Source: Wyeomyia smithii
Taxonomy: Eukaryota > Arthropoda > Insecta > Diptera > Culicidae
NCBI RefSeq assembly: GCF_029784165.1
Contig: NC_073695.1
Span: forward strand, 227,263,916-227,327,915
Reading direction: 5' to 3'
DNA: 64,000 nt
The notes below the pieces were generated by a model. It was not told where the DNA came from. It was given only the letters and a program-made list of their open reading frames with translations, and searched no databases. Shown piece after piece: positions 34,450-46,344 of this stretch (positions within the stretch are counted from its first letter, which is position 1; each line of letters begins with the position of its first letter). Both the position numbers and the translations under genes were made by a program.

Positions 34450-37400
34450 CAAATTAAAGAGCTAGAACGAATATTACACAAAATACGGCATAGGACAGGA
34501 CTAACTGAATTAAAATCTATGCAAGGGAGACTTCCTATGATTACCTGAAGACAAAAGTAAGTTGATGACTGAAATTCAAACCTAAGAAAACATGGAAATA
34601 TAAAAATGCTAACAAATAAGACGAGCTCAGGAAAATCTAAAGAGGAGTTGTACCGATTAAGGAAAGATAAGGATAAGGAATCTAAAGGAGAAAGGAAAGA
34701 ACTAAATGTAAGTTTAAAATAATATTGAAATAATAATTAAAGTTGTAGTTCTAATCCACTTATAAGGGAATGAGTGGATTCTTAACCCCTAGTGCCCAAG
34801 TTAATTTTCAGACGAACTTCGGAAAAATCACTATGAATTTTTATAAATATTTTTTTAGTATTGATTGAAGCTTTTTAGAGGTTCAACTAAAGACCGTCTA
34901 AAGGCGGCACTGGGTTAAGGTAATTCTATTCATGGACATATTTAGTTTTCGCATGCTTGATAGAACAAACGCATATTTATTCATACCAGGAAATGCAATA
35001 AGATAAATTCATTCTTGTGATATTTTTCAGCATCCAGCGCTTGCATCTCTAGCCATTCTTTTTATATAGTCGTTGATACAATCATCCTTCAATTTATTCA
35101 GAGAAATGCTACTCAGCTTTATATCTAAAAAATCTCAAGTAACACGAATCTGCATTATCAGCGAATAAAGCCAACTGTCCCGACCCCATTTATTCAAAGT
35201 TTTACAAAAACACCTCGATTCCAATTTTTTTTTCATTGGTAAACAACTCAAATTATCTACACGAACGTGGAAACTTTCGTCACTAGAAAACATTCATCAA
35301 AACCAGCATAGAACCAATACTGTCGCTATCGAAACATTCAATGACAGCACGCTTCGCTACGTCACATCCCCTGTAAACATATTGCACAACACACAGTACC
35401 AAACTCGTCTGCCCTCCTCGCAGTATCGATTTTTCACCAACCAGCGTGCGATGACGGATCGGAAAGGGACGAACATTTGCACTAGAACGCGTTCAATTGA
35501 CAAGAAACGATTTCGTTCACTTTTTATAAAATGGTTTCGGCTGCCTCTTACTGGCCAGTTTGATGTTCAATCATCACAAGGAAACCCAACAAAAGCATGC
35601 ACGGTTGACCGGAATCACCCACCTTTGTTGTTTTCAGCAAGGATAAAAGCCGTATTCCTCCGAAGACTGAATAATGCACCTATCGCCTTTACACCCGACG
35701 TGTCTCGTAATCAAAAAATGCACATTCGGATACTTCGGAGCACAGCACAAAGCTCAATTAATTACAACACTAAACTAACGGGTTCTTCGGGTTGCCTTCC
35801 TTGGTACAAATCTCGGCACTACTTTTCCTAATAATTATCTTCAACACACAGCTAAACAGCCTCACAACACATCCAAACGGGAAAATAAGGGCACACGAAA
35901 GGGCCCACTAAACTCTGCAGAAGATTACACGCCGCGTGAAGAAAGAGTGCTATTTCATACCAGCAATCGTCAAATAACTGTTCCGACGACGGCGGATGCA
36001 GAGTTAAAATACTATACACAACAAAACAACACTTGCAGCTTGATGAACTCTCGCAAACCAACTGAAACCCCCCTTGAAAACTAGAACACCAAGAGCCGGC
36101 AGTCTGCCAGCAACACCGGTCGATTCGATCGCTGCAACACGGGAGAGCCACAGCGATTTTTACCTTCTCTCCGGTTCAGACGCATGGATGGATGTGCCTT
36201 TAGTTATGGCCCATTGTCGTCGCACAGTGGCCAATCTCGGAACCAAAGTCGGACAAAACTCAAAATGTACTTAAAAATGAAAATGTAAATTAATTGAAAA
36301 TCGCATACTAAGTTAATTTTAGATTGTTGCCATAATTTTGAGTGTAAAAAGAATATATTAATGCCCTGCCTCTAGCCACTGTGTGGTAGCGCGTTACTAC
36401 GTGTAGCTCATTGTTGTACGTGTAGTACAAACTCGCGCAAACTCTTGCTCTCTCTCTTGTTCGACTCTCATTCATGGCTGCTACCCCATAATACAATGTT
36501 TTTTGGTGATGTTTTTTACGTTCTTTCCCTTGCTTATCGAAATCCATTCTACAGCGAACACATGCAGCCAGCCGCGCGTATAAATTATTATCACGAGGTA
36601 CACGACGATCTGTCTGACTACTAAGTCCAATGGGGTTGTTGGCAGTGTACGTAGTCAGAATTCATCGATGCAATTGAAAGCATTTCTTACGTAGTATGCA
36701 AACAGCCTCTCGACTTTCGTATTCATATGCGCTAGAGAAAGCAAACAAAACCAACACAGCCACGCGTACACCGCGGAAGTCGAAATCACGTCACAACGTT
36801 AATGTTGAACGCACACACACACTATCATTGCACCGGCTGTCGCGAAAAGTTACATCCTTCCGCTCGCGTTCGGTTGGCTCACGAGGGGAATACCGTAGAA
36901 GTTCAGTATAGCTCGAACTGCGATGACGTCCCTAAAACGAATGAGTAACAAAGGGTACTGTCATGACGCCTTGATTCATGTGAATTATTAAATCGTCATT
37001 GTAATAGTTGACTTTCGTCAGTAAATGACAGTGTTACACAAAGATTCAGTCAACCATCGACAGCCGACACATAAAGATTACAACTTTCAATTAGAAGTAG
37101 AATTTTATAATTCATTTTTTTGAACATGTCTCTTAGTCGCCAGTCCGTAATATCTTGGCCCAGCAGCGGAACATGTGCTTACCTATGGCAATGAAAACCA
37201 TCATACAGTAAACCAGTGCTTTTAATGCAAAATATTATAGCTTTAAGTTACATTTAGTTTCAGCTCGTAGTCGGCAGCGAGGATAAAAAATTTGCTTTTA
37301 GTTATTAAGATACTTTAGAAAGTAAGCTACCAGATATAATTCGCGCCGTTAAACATTAAATTGTATTTGTGCCGTGTCAAATAAATTATAGATGAACAAA

Positions 37401-37770
37401 AAAAAATGTCCCTTAGTCCCAAAAATATTATATTCGAATCTCATTCCTATAGTACAAGCATTGAGATAAAATAAATTGAGATATCACGCCTACTAATGGG
37501 CAATAAAATAGCATAAAAGAACTGTTTGTTGGAATTTAAAATAATGACCAAAAATCATCCAAAAGTGACTCATTTTATTACATTGAAGATAACAGAAGCT
37601 ATTATATCAAAACTTCTTCTCAGATAGTAACTTTTAATCGATAAAAGACTACTGGAAAGGATTTTATATTTCTAGTAGATGGAGTTTATAGTACTATTAG
37701 TACCCAACAACTTTATATTGTGTATTGCAATTGCCTTTCGACGGATTTTTTTCATATCAGGTGATACCCT
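34450..37770. other. Non-coding, with a possible minus-strand promoter/5' UTR zone
   Basis: The longest open frame (35382-35831, 149 codons) shows no domain and lacks an ATG start. At 35850-36250 the minus strand reads like an insect 5' UTR: moderate GC, and an initiator-like tTCAGTTgg near 36063. No coding exon is attached. A fragment of repeat C lies at 37225-37310. Confidence 0.3.
37225..37310 (+). repeat. Dispersed repeat C, copy 2
   Basis: Inverted counterpart of 22801-22875 with a perfect 18 bp core (37264-37281) and about 70 bp of weaker similarity. Confidence 0.65.
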
Positions 37771-37773
37771 ATA

Positions 37774-38226
37774 CAGTTATACCTCGTTTATACACACCCT
37801 CGATTATACGCACCCTCGATTTTACGTACTTTGATTTTACGCACATTTTACCTCGATTTTACGCACACTTTTTTCAAACACATTTTAAATTCGTATGTTT
37901 TCTTCATTAAATTGTACGTAATGAAGGGTTATATATATTAGAAATGGTTCACTAATAAGGGGCCGTCCATATAGACTGGGAAATCTGCCGAAAACCGGGA
38001 GACAGTAACAACAAGACCTCTTTTGCGAAACAGCGAACTTTTTAAGGTTGTATACGTGTCTAACGCGTAAAATATTTGACGTCGTACGCACACAGTCTCT
38101 TTTGGAGTAATTTACTAAAACTTTTATATAAAACGTGTACTGTAACAAAATAGAGGAGCTGTTTTCAATGCCTCCTTAGCATTAGTATGTGGGTAAAAAT
38201 AAATGTGTGAGTCACACATATACCCT

Positions 38227-38283
<57 letters not shown>

Positions 38284-38833
38284 ACACACATACACACACG
38301 CGCGCACACACACATACACACACGCGCACACACATACATACACACACACGCACACACACACACGTACACACACACATACACACACGCACACACAAATACG
38401 CACAAATATACGCGCACACATATACGCACATACATACGCACATACATACACACATCCACACACATATAAGCACATACACACACATACACACATCCACACA
38501 CATATAAGCACATACACACACATACACACGTACACACGCAAACACTTACACATATATACTCACATACACACACGCCCATTTCATTGTTTTAAGTAATTCC
38601 TTTCAAGCATTTTGCATATGTTCTGAGTGAGTTTCCCACGGCACATTAGAGAACGTCTATTATTTACGTAACGCAAATAATTACATACTCTACATGTTTT
38701 CTTGCACATTTCAGATCACGGAAGTTAATTTTGGACTATAAAAAAAATTAAAAAATTTGATTCGATTTTATGCACAATTCGATTTTACGCACATTTCAAA
38801 AACGAGAATGTGCGTAAAATCGAAGTATACCTG
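37774..38833. mobile_element. TA-flanked pogo/Tigger-like non-autonomous element (1060 bp)
   Basis: The left end, CAGTTATACCTCGTTTATAC, mirrors the right end, AAAATCGAAGTATACCTG. TA lies on both sides (37772-37773 and 38834-38835). The ends carry multiple subterminal tcgattttacgcac copies in direct and inverted orientation. CAGT-type ends with TA duplication fit pogo/Tigger. There is no transposase. It has acquired a fragment of the ggggccgtcc MITE (37959) and a large CA tract. Confidence 0.75.
38228..38576 (+). repeat. (CA)n microsatellite, pure then degenerate
   Basis: About 50 bp of uninterrupted CA is followed by roughly 300 bp of CA-rich sequence with cg, ta and tc interruptions, organised partly in higher-order units (acacacatccacacacatataagcac repeats). 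Open frames over it are artefacts. Confidence 0.95.
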
Positions 38834-39316
38834 TATACCGAGTTTATTGTTAGAGTTGAAAACAATCATGTAGTATCGAGTTTTAAGGCTTTCACTCAAT
38901 CAATAAGATACGGAAATGTGTGGATGCCTGCCATTTTTTTTTTAATTTCATGTAAATAGCCTCGAATTGAGTGGGAGTCAAGATTGCCCAAAAAAGATTT
39001 AAACCCTGTTAACCCTGTACCTTAACGTAAAACGGGACGGAATCCAAGCATGGGAGGACCGATGGCTTCCTCCAGAATACTCCCGCATTTCGGGAGTGCC
39101 TCATGAAATATCGTTAATTTTCCGAGTAACCTGCAATTATTTATTGTGAAACTGCTAAACCAGCACCAGAACATCTAATTCAATCAGTTTGCACATTTGG
39201 TTTCACCGTGAAACCTTTAAAACGTTTTAATCTTCAAAACAAAAGAGTTCATTGTAACCCGAAAAATAGATACGAAATTAAGTTTGACTCTCCAAGCAAG
39301 AGGCCATAGGCAGTGT

Positions 39317-39430
39317 GGGCCCTCCACAAAGTTGAAATAATTTTCGGGTGGGCGGTTGTTCACGGAAAGGGATGAGGAAGAGGGGGTTAAAATTATCAAA
39401 AATCTGTCCACGTGGAATGTTGACGGCCCC
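39317..39430. mobile_element. Decayed 'ggggccgtcc' MITE
   Basis: The right end, ctgtccacgtggaatgttgacggcccc, is followed by TAA. The left end, gggccctccacaaag, is truncated. Same family as 30539-30694. Confidence 0.6.
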
Positions 39431-39439
39431 TAACCAAGT

Positions 39440-42400
39440 CCGTTGCATGGATCAATCGCGTCAGAAGTGGATTGTCGTAGTTACTCCTCCGTGATGGATC
39501 TGAGCTGTTGAAGTAGTAAACCACTTTTAATGTACAGTAATTCAATAGCTTCTGCTTGTTGTACAGTTCGATAACTACGCCGAATACGTCCTTACTATAG
39601 TCACTGTATACTTTACTAGTCTGGCGGACTGGATTTCGGGAACCAGTGTGAACTGTCAAAACGGGAACCAGCCGATAGTGCGTCGATTTTCGCATTTGAA
39701 GTATTGTAATCGTGCAGTAAAAAGATTGCTATTTTTTTGAGAATAGTAATTGTAATGAATTAATGATATCACAATAATGTTAAATTTATACATGTGAGAA
39801 AATCACAAGGAATATTTTCTTTCGTCGCATCAATAACGTGCTCTTTTTATAATTAATTGTTTATTGATAACATTATACTGCCATAGACTTGCTGTCCTGT
39901 CGCTTTTCACGCTGTATGCTTTTCATGCTCAATCGAAACAAAATGATTTTTTTTTTATAATTTTCTCTTTCAACGAATAAATGAATTATCAGGTAACTCG
40001 CAAAATTTTAGCCACTTTCCTCTAATCTCCGCATTCTTTGGAAACCGGAGTAAACTTGTTTGTTTCTTTGTCCTTCGCCAATTGCTGTTACATTTGTTAT
40101 GAACGCACTTCATTTTCACATCAAATGTTTACTTTCAAAGAAGTCATATGCAACATGAATTATATCCAGTGGTGTCAGGATTTTAATGTAAAAAAGTGGG
40201 CTGCCAGTTGCATGGTTCCCCACTCCGCCAGACTAGTAAAATACAAAGACTATAGTCCTTACCGTCGACTAGGGAAGAAAGGAATGAAGCGTAACAATCG
40301 TTGTGGCCAGTAACCAAGTTTATCTGTGCATTTCTAACGAGTGTAACGTAAAGGAGACTGCTTTGTCTTGGGAAAAATTCATGTGTGAAGTGAAAATCTT
40401 TCGGTTTCGACTATGTCTAAATCAATGAAAACTGACCACTTTATTTTCCTCAACCGGTCAAAGTAATGGACAAAAAAGACTTCTCTTCTTGTTTAAACCA
40501 TGGTTCAAGCCCAAGGGTTTGGCTGTCAATCAAGATGTGTACCAGAACGATATTTTTGAAGAAAAATTTTAATTCCATTTCCCCATAAACACTATGCCGA
40601 TAGAGGGTATGTGTTTTGGCTATCATCACGTTGCGCCATAAAACAGAAACGTACCTGAACAACCATTCGACCCCATTCGTAACTCAAATACGCAAGTGTA
40701 AGACTGGTATTTAGTGCAAATCATATTAGAAACCAAAAACTTTTGAAACTGCAATAGAATCAGACACTAAAATATTGGGACGGTATAAATAAAAATTTTC
40801 TTTGTAAATATTTTCTTTGCTACGATAATTCCTTTTCTACACATTTTTTTAATAACATTTTTCAGACTATATTTTTCCTGTAAACGAATCAGCTCCCAAT
40901 TTCAGAAAACTTTTACTTGTTCAATGCTCGATTAGGTTGTTATACCTTTTTGAGTAGATAATATGCGGGAACAATAAACTTTAACCGATGAAAGTTTGAA
41001 AAACAACCATTCAACCAAATCCCGAACGAAAAATCAAGTCTAATATGACTTGCACAATATAGTGTATCATCCAGCTCGAGGCATAGCTTACACACGACGG
41101 CAAACCTTCTAGTAATGTAGTAAACATGTTTTTTTTACTACCGGCCGGAGGAGGCAACATGAAACGGTACCCACGAACACAGATAAAAACGTAACCAAGT
41201 TCTAGTGGCTTTACATGGTTTTATTTACGAGAGGAATCAGCCGGTTCCAATGAGGCTATTATTATTCTCTTTCTCTTCGGTGTTTTTCGTATGGATGGTT
41301 TCATTACTAGATTTATTGAAACGATACGCTCACTTTAAACTAGTAGGAGAGAACATACAATGTTCATTCATCAATTTGATTTCGCTTACTAAGGTTATTG
41401 GTTATCAGTTTAGTTTCAATTTTAAATAAAGTGAATGCTTAATTCAAATACCAAAGATTTAACTAAAATACAAGCTTTAGCTGTACCATACTCAAATACA
41501 TATGAATCGATCAATTAAACTTCTCTTTCGTTTCTAATTCTCTGAAGTACGGCTTCATTAATCCTTTCAGCTTCTCTTTTGTTGGGTAGTTCGACATACG
41601 ACTCAACAGAAGCTTTCTTTGTGGTTCAGCATAACCGACATGCGAGGTGATAAAAAGCAAAGAGGAAACGATATGCTCAACTGCTAATGAATTCAACGCC
41701 TTGCAGGGAGAGAAATTACTCATCATTACAACCCATTATGCTATCGAAAACTACTGCTTTTCATAATTTCGCTTCATAACTAGAAAATTTCTAGAAGAAC
41801 GTTACTTATAAAGGAGTTTTTTCTGTAAATAAGAAAATGTTGACGTTAAATAAAATCGGGATCGATTAAATATGATCGTAGGTCTGCTTTATAACTTTAT
41901 TTTATCGATTACTTGCCAATATGTATTTGTTGTAACACAGTAATAAACATTTAAAAATTTAAAACAAATCAAAAATTGGAAGGTAAAATTCTAGATACAA
42001 CTGAATAATTTATGTAGGACTGTGGTTTGTAGAAGCAATTGGTTTGTTTTTCAGATTTTCTGATATTTCTGTTTGTGTGGGATCAAAAATTTTGCTTTGA
42101 ATAAGTTTATGCCTATGCTAAATTAATTTTATCACTTTTTACATGTACCGATCAAATGAAGCATTAATAATAATATTATCTTTTATTGATTACACGATAA
42201 TTCAGCAGTGTGAACTACTGCGTTAATAAATATTATAACCGATTTAAGCAGACTTTTTGCATAAAAAATTTGGCACTTTTGTAAAAGAACTAAAAAACAG
42301 AATAAATTCCACACCTTATGAAAATACTAATTTGTTCTTTTTCAGCACACAAAAATACAACATTCCTCGCCAACATCCGTTCCAAAGTTTTATTTATCAC

Positions 42401-43350
42401 TAGCAAAGCAAATAAACCGAAACTTTTACGACTAAAATGCGTTGGCGTTCAATCAGTTGAACAGCAGAACACAGTCATCCGTACTTACTATATTCCATCC
42501 CAAACGGTAGCGATATCCCTCTCGCACGGGTGTGAGAATGCGCACTTCACCCCACTTACACTCGGCACCAGACAGATCTAATCCTGACGTTTTCAGCGAA
42601 AATTTGATTTCCACGTCGCCGCACTCGTGGCAGGTACCGGACAGATTAGAATCAGAACCCCTTTTATTAGCACTCTTCTAATTCACCGGTACACTTATCA
42701 CGCTTATCAAGATCGACCTCACACACTATCACAGCACTGTGCTTGATTATGCCATTGATCTCCAGGAGAGGCCAATGAAAACCCCGGAGCGGAATCCACA
42801 CCGCAGACAGAACTTTTTTTGTGTAAAAATTTTCATAGCACAAAATCCGATCAAACTTTACCTGAAATCCACGAAAAACACTCGTTTTCAATGCACTAAA
42901 GAATGCTTTTTCATTTTCACTTATTTGCAAGTCCGATTGGTAAGTTTTCACTGGTAAAAATTGAATTTATACGACGCCTACAACCTACCGATCCGCGAAT
43001 GAAAATTATTCCAAGTGTGATTTTATAATCATTGTGCACTCACACATATTTCGAAGCGCGTCGAAGGAAAGAACGAACGGATAAACACACGCGGCGGATC
43101 GATAACAAACGGAGCCGATTGCATGGCTGGAGCCGAGAAGAGTGAACAGTTCAGTGAAAGAGAGAAATAAAACGGTGCGGTGAGAGTGCATGAGAAAAGC
43201 AAATCAAAACAAACCGGAGTGAGAAGACTGCGAAAGGTCTTGAAATGTAACAGCTAGCGAAGGATTTTCATGGCAACAAATAACAACACGGATAGAAAAC
43301 ATCTTTATTTTTCAGCTATTCGACAATGATATTTTGAGTAGCGACTATTA
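39440..43350. other. Non-coding; possible promoter region near 42.5-43.2 kb
   Basis: No supported coding exon. On the minus strand, TATAAATT (about 42971-42964) precedes a short stretch ending in a good splice donor, tttcag|GTAAAG (about 42863). This could be a 5' UTR exon of a minus-strand transcript. The evidence is weak. Confidence 0.3.
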
Positions 43351-43552
43351 AGACTGTAATACACTCTTTGACAAAGCGTCAAATATTTGCCATTTTTTGA
43401 CAGATAAAAATTTGGTCAAAGATAATTGTTTGTTACTCTCCAATTTTTACATGGGGTAAACACGAGCAAACAACAACCATCATGTCAAATAAACTTGACC
43501 ATTATGTCAGAAGGTCAAATATTTGACCATTGGTCAAAGAGTGTAATACAGG
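43351..43552. mobile_element. MITE (about 200 bp) with 'tacactctttgac' inverted repeats
   Basis: The left end, gactgtaatacactctttga, mirrors the right end, tcaaagagtgtaatacaggc. A second pair of inner tcaaatatttg motifs lies just inside. Internally it consists of multiple ggtcaaa/tttgacc repeats. The target duplication is unclear. Confidence 0.65.
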
Positions 43553-43623
43553 CTTTAGGTCCTATTTTCTCGCATAACGAAACAAACTTATTTAAACATG
43601 CTACATCAACATTTCGTATTGTG

Positions 43624-44364
43624 CCATTGTGGTAATTCGCGGCAAAAAAAATGAAAATTCGCGGGTGGCAAAATAGAAAATATTCAAAATTCGCGGTAAT
43701 TTCGCGGCAACCCGTTCTTTAGAAAACGCCAAATAAAGTGCATTTTTTTTGGTAAAAACAATGAAAAAAACTGTTTTATTAAATTCAATATACGGTAATT
43801 TAACAGTACGATTCATGATTTCTTTGCAGTACGGACTACTGTGTCAAATTGTCTTCAATCATAATTGGGTGTCGGCAGGCACGTATTATTCCAGTTATTC
43901 TGACTCACGCTGTATTCCACATCTACCGAGTTTCCAGGAATCGATAAATATTTATTTGCCAGCCGGAAAAGTTAAAAAAATACCGTCCTCGTTTCGAATA
44001 CTTACCAAAATTATCAAAATGCAAAAATGCTTGCTACTTGAACTAAGTATAGGTATATCTTGCAACTTCGATTTTGCGCACTCGAAAATTCTATCATGCA
44101 GGTCCCCAATCGCTAAAATCTTTGCTCAAAGAGGGTCTAGTAACTGAACCGTCCGAAAAGAATTCAACTCAGACTGACAAAATCTCGTTGTAAGAGAGCA
44201 ATAGTACTATTCCATCTTATTGTTTGCGTAGGAAAAGGCCTATTGATCTTTAGATTTCTTCATGTTGTTGGTTTTCACGGCATTTCGCGGATTTTTGATA
44301 ATTTCGCGGCCGATGCTGGATTTCGCGGAATTCGCGGCTTCCGCGAAATCGCGATTTACCACTG
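43624..44364. mobile_element. Probable non-autonomous element with 'ttcgcgg' subterminal repeats
   Basis: The left end (tgtggtaattcgcgg) mirrors the right end (tcgcgatttaccact). Many aattcgcgg/ccgcgaa motifs lie within about 100 bp of each end, as in transposons with clustered transposase-binding sites. I could not find a convincing target duplication. An open frame at 43749-44147 has no domain. Confidence 0.45.
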
Positions 44365-44460
44365 TCCCTAATTATGTTTATCATTAGTCGGTGAGTAAGG
44401 TTGGATATCCCTGTATTTAATCGCTCAAAAATAAGACAATATCCATAGAAATACCGCGAG

Positions 44461-44820
44461 GCGCCTTAATTCTGCGCACTTCGTATTAAAATAACATCAA
44501 TTGAAAGTAGATTTTCAAAAATGATCTTTGGAAGTGATTATGATTACTATATATTAACTGTCAACTTTCTGCTTATGTTTCCTTTTTCTAAACGGCATCA
44601 ACGTTTTGATACGCAGAACTAAAAGCCGCGCTGAATTAAGGCGCCTTAATTCTGCGCACTTCGTATTAAAATAACATCAATTGAAAGTAGATTTTCAAAA
44701 ATGATCTTTGGAAGTGATTATGATTACTATATATTAACTGTCAACTTTCTGCTTATGTTTCCTTTTTCTAAACGGCATCAACGTTTTGATACGCAGAACT
44801 AAAAGCCGCGCGGAATTAAG
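44461..44820 (+). repeat. Head-to-tail dimer of a 180 bp MITE unit (one mismatch)
   Basis: 44461-44640 and 44641-44820 are identical except for one base (T at 44632, G at 44812). Each unit begins gcgccttaattctgcgcac and ends with the inverted motif gccgcg(c)(t/g)gaattaag, so each is a complete MITE-like monomer. A related single element in inverted orientation, about 227 bp, lies at 57494-57720. Near identity implies a very recent duplication. Confidence 0.95.
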
Positions 44821-44934
44821 GCGTCTATTAACTGTCAACGGCAGTATTTCGACGGCAGTATTTCGACAAGTTCCATTTCCGTGTCAAATAAATGCTATTT
44901 GAGTGAAAGAAATGAGTTCTCGTAAGCAAACGTA

Positions 44935-45085
44935 CAAGCTACGAGCCCGGCAAGCAATTACTCTGCGGCCATTTGACACCTTTGCATTAACTAGGGGCAC
45001 CAACATTTACAGAAATGGTTAAAGATCTATAATCTCCGATGTTTTACAGTTAGAGCTTTAGGGCACCTTTTTTCGCTTTTGCTGA
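44935..45085 (+). repeat. Dispersed repeat B, copy 2
   Basis: Partial homologue of 8620-8765 (shared ggcaagcaattact and gagctttagggca blocks). Confidence 0.4.
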
Positions 45086-45364
45086 GTAGTATTAATGTTA
45101 AAGCTTGCCTAATCGGTTTTATAATTTGAAAATGAACCTTGTCAGAGAAAAACATAGTGAACAAATTTCACCATACACATTTCGAGTATTTTATCTCAGT
45201 ATCCAGGAGGCTGAATAGGCTGCTTACACTACATCAGATAAAATCAGTCGCATCATTTTCTTTCAATATGCACTGACGCCCAGCTTGGCTTGTACATTCT
45301 CCAAGCCTTAATAATGTATTCCCAAACCGAAAATTAGGCTTTATATTAATGAGTGGAAATGTGT

Positions 45365-46340
45365 TTTTGACGTAGGACTACGTCTATCTGGTAGTTACCT
45401 GAATTTGACAAACTAGTAATTCAACCAGGGAAAACCAGGGAGAAGTGGTCAGGTTTTGAGCGCTTATATTTCAGTCATTTATAATCAAATTATCGAGGTT
45501 TTGGTATCAATCGATCAGAAATTCTTTTACGGTTATATTTATGTAACAAAAACAACCTATTGTTTGAGATACACTATTGAAAAATTGGTAAATAACATCG
45601 ATTGTCTAAATCATACCGAGCAGCCAATCACTACTTCTCTTCCAGAGCACAGCCGACACTAACGGACTCAACCGATCTGACTTTTTAAACGATTTGTTGT
45701 TGTTTTACTCGAGGTTCTTTCTGTTTCCGATGCTATTTTACTTTCCTTACCATGAATATTCTTCCATATTCTTCGCAACTCCTCCCTCTTTCCAACCAAA
45801 TGACGAATCCTTGATATAAAAGGTACCGTTGGAATATTTCATCCCATCATTTTCATTCTAAAACCGTACCAGTGACATACGGACGCTAAGTGCTAGCCGT
45901 TGAAAGTGCCAGGTTTCACCCGTAACGCTGGTGGCTGCTGCTAGTGCATGGCTACTGCAAAAGCACTAAACTGGCTGGAATTCTGGCCGAAATAACCAAG
46001 AAACAAGAATCATCGGCATCTGGCACCTTTTGGTGCCTCAAAGTACAACACTTTGAAGTGGCACATTGAAGTGGCTAGTTAAATTCGTATTTGGTGCCTA
46101 CTGAGAAAGGAAGAATACGCCGAATTCGCTAATTCTAATGTTTGTCTTGTCATTACAAGCTACTAACAAATGCTTTTCTAATTCAAATATCTGCGAAATG
46201 GAGATGCCAATATAAATGAGGTTTCATTCATATATTTTAATTATATTAATTTTTGTTCAAAGCGCTCTAATGTCTCAGCAAATAAAAATGCACTGCTAGA
46301 TAAAAAGTATAGAAAAATACCGTAGTCCTACGTCATGCGG
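45365..46340. repeat. Decayed interspersed element bounded by inverted 'gacgtaggactacg' motifs
   Basis: gacgtaggactacgtc near 45370 and the inverted cgtagtcctacgtc near 46321 bracket about 950 bp. I recognise this motif as common in mosquito repeats. The bracketed interval includes the histone-like pseudogene at about 45815-46023. Boundaries and class are uncertain. Confidence 0.35.
45815..46023 (+). pseudogene. Histone H2A-like pseudogene with upstream TATA box
   Basis: 45971-46016 reads ctggctggaa, a variable stretch, then ataaccaagaaacaagaatc. With one insertion and one deletion it aligns to the H2A coding segment for LAGNAARDNKKTRII. Upstream, ctggtggctgctg followed by catggctactgc resembles the preceding YLAAVMEYLA segment. 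A TATAAAAG box at 45815-45822 sits about where an H2A promoter would. The start region and C-terminus are unrecognisable, and stops interrupt the frame. Just downstream, ggcacc-tttt-ggtgcc (46022-46037) forms a 6 bp stem with a 4 nt loop, similar in shape but not in sequence to the histone mRNA stem-loop. Likely a decayed histone-unit fragment. Confidence 0.4.
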
Positions 46341-46344
46341 TTGT

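Noticed and set aside
35382..35831. 149-codon plus-strand open frame
   Set aside because: No ATG start, no domain or compositional bias, and no splice context; treated as chance.
38124..38596. Several overlapping open frames on both strands rich in Cys/Val or His/Thr
   Set aside because: They are translations of the CA/GT microsatellite; no gene.
46022..46037. Histone-mRNA-like stem-loop
   Set aside because: The shape (6 bp stem, 4 nt loop) fits, but the sequence ggcacc-tttt-ggtgcc does not match the conserved histone stem-loop; kept only as a remark.
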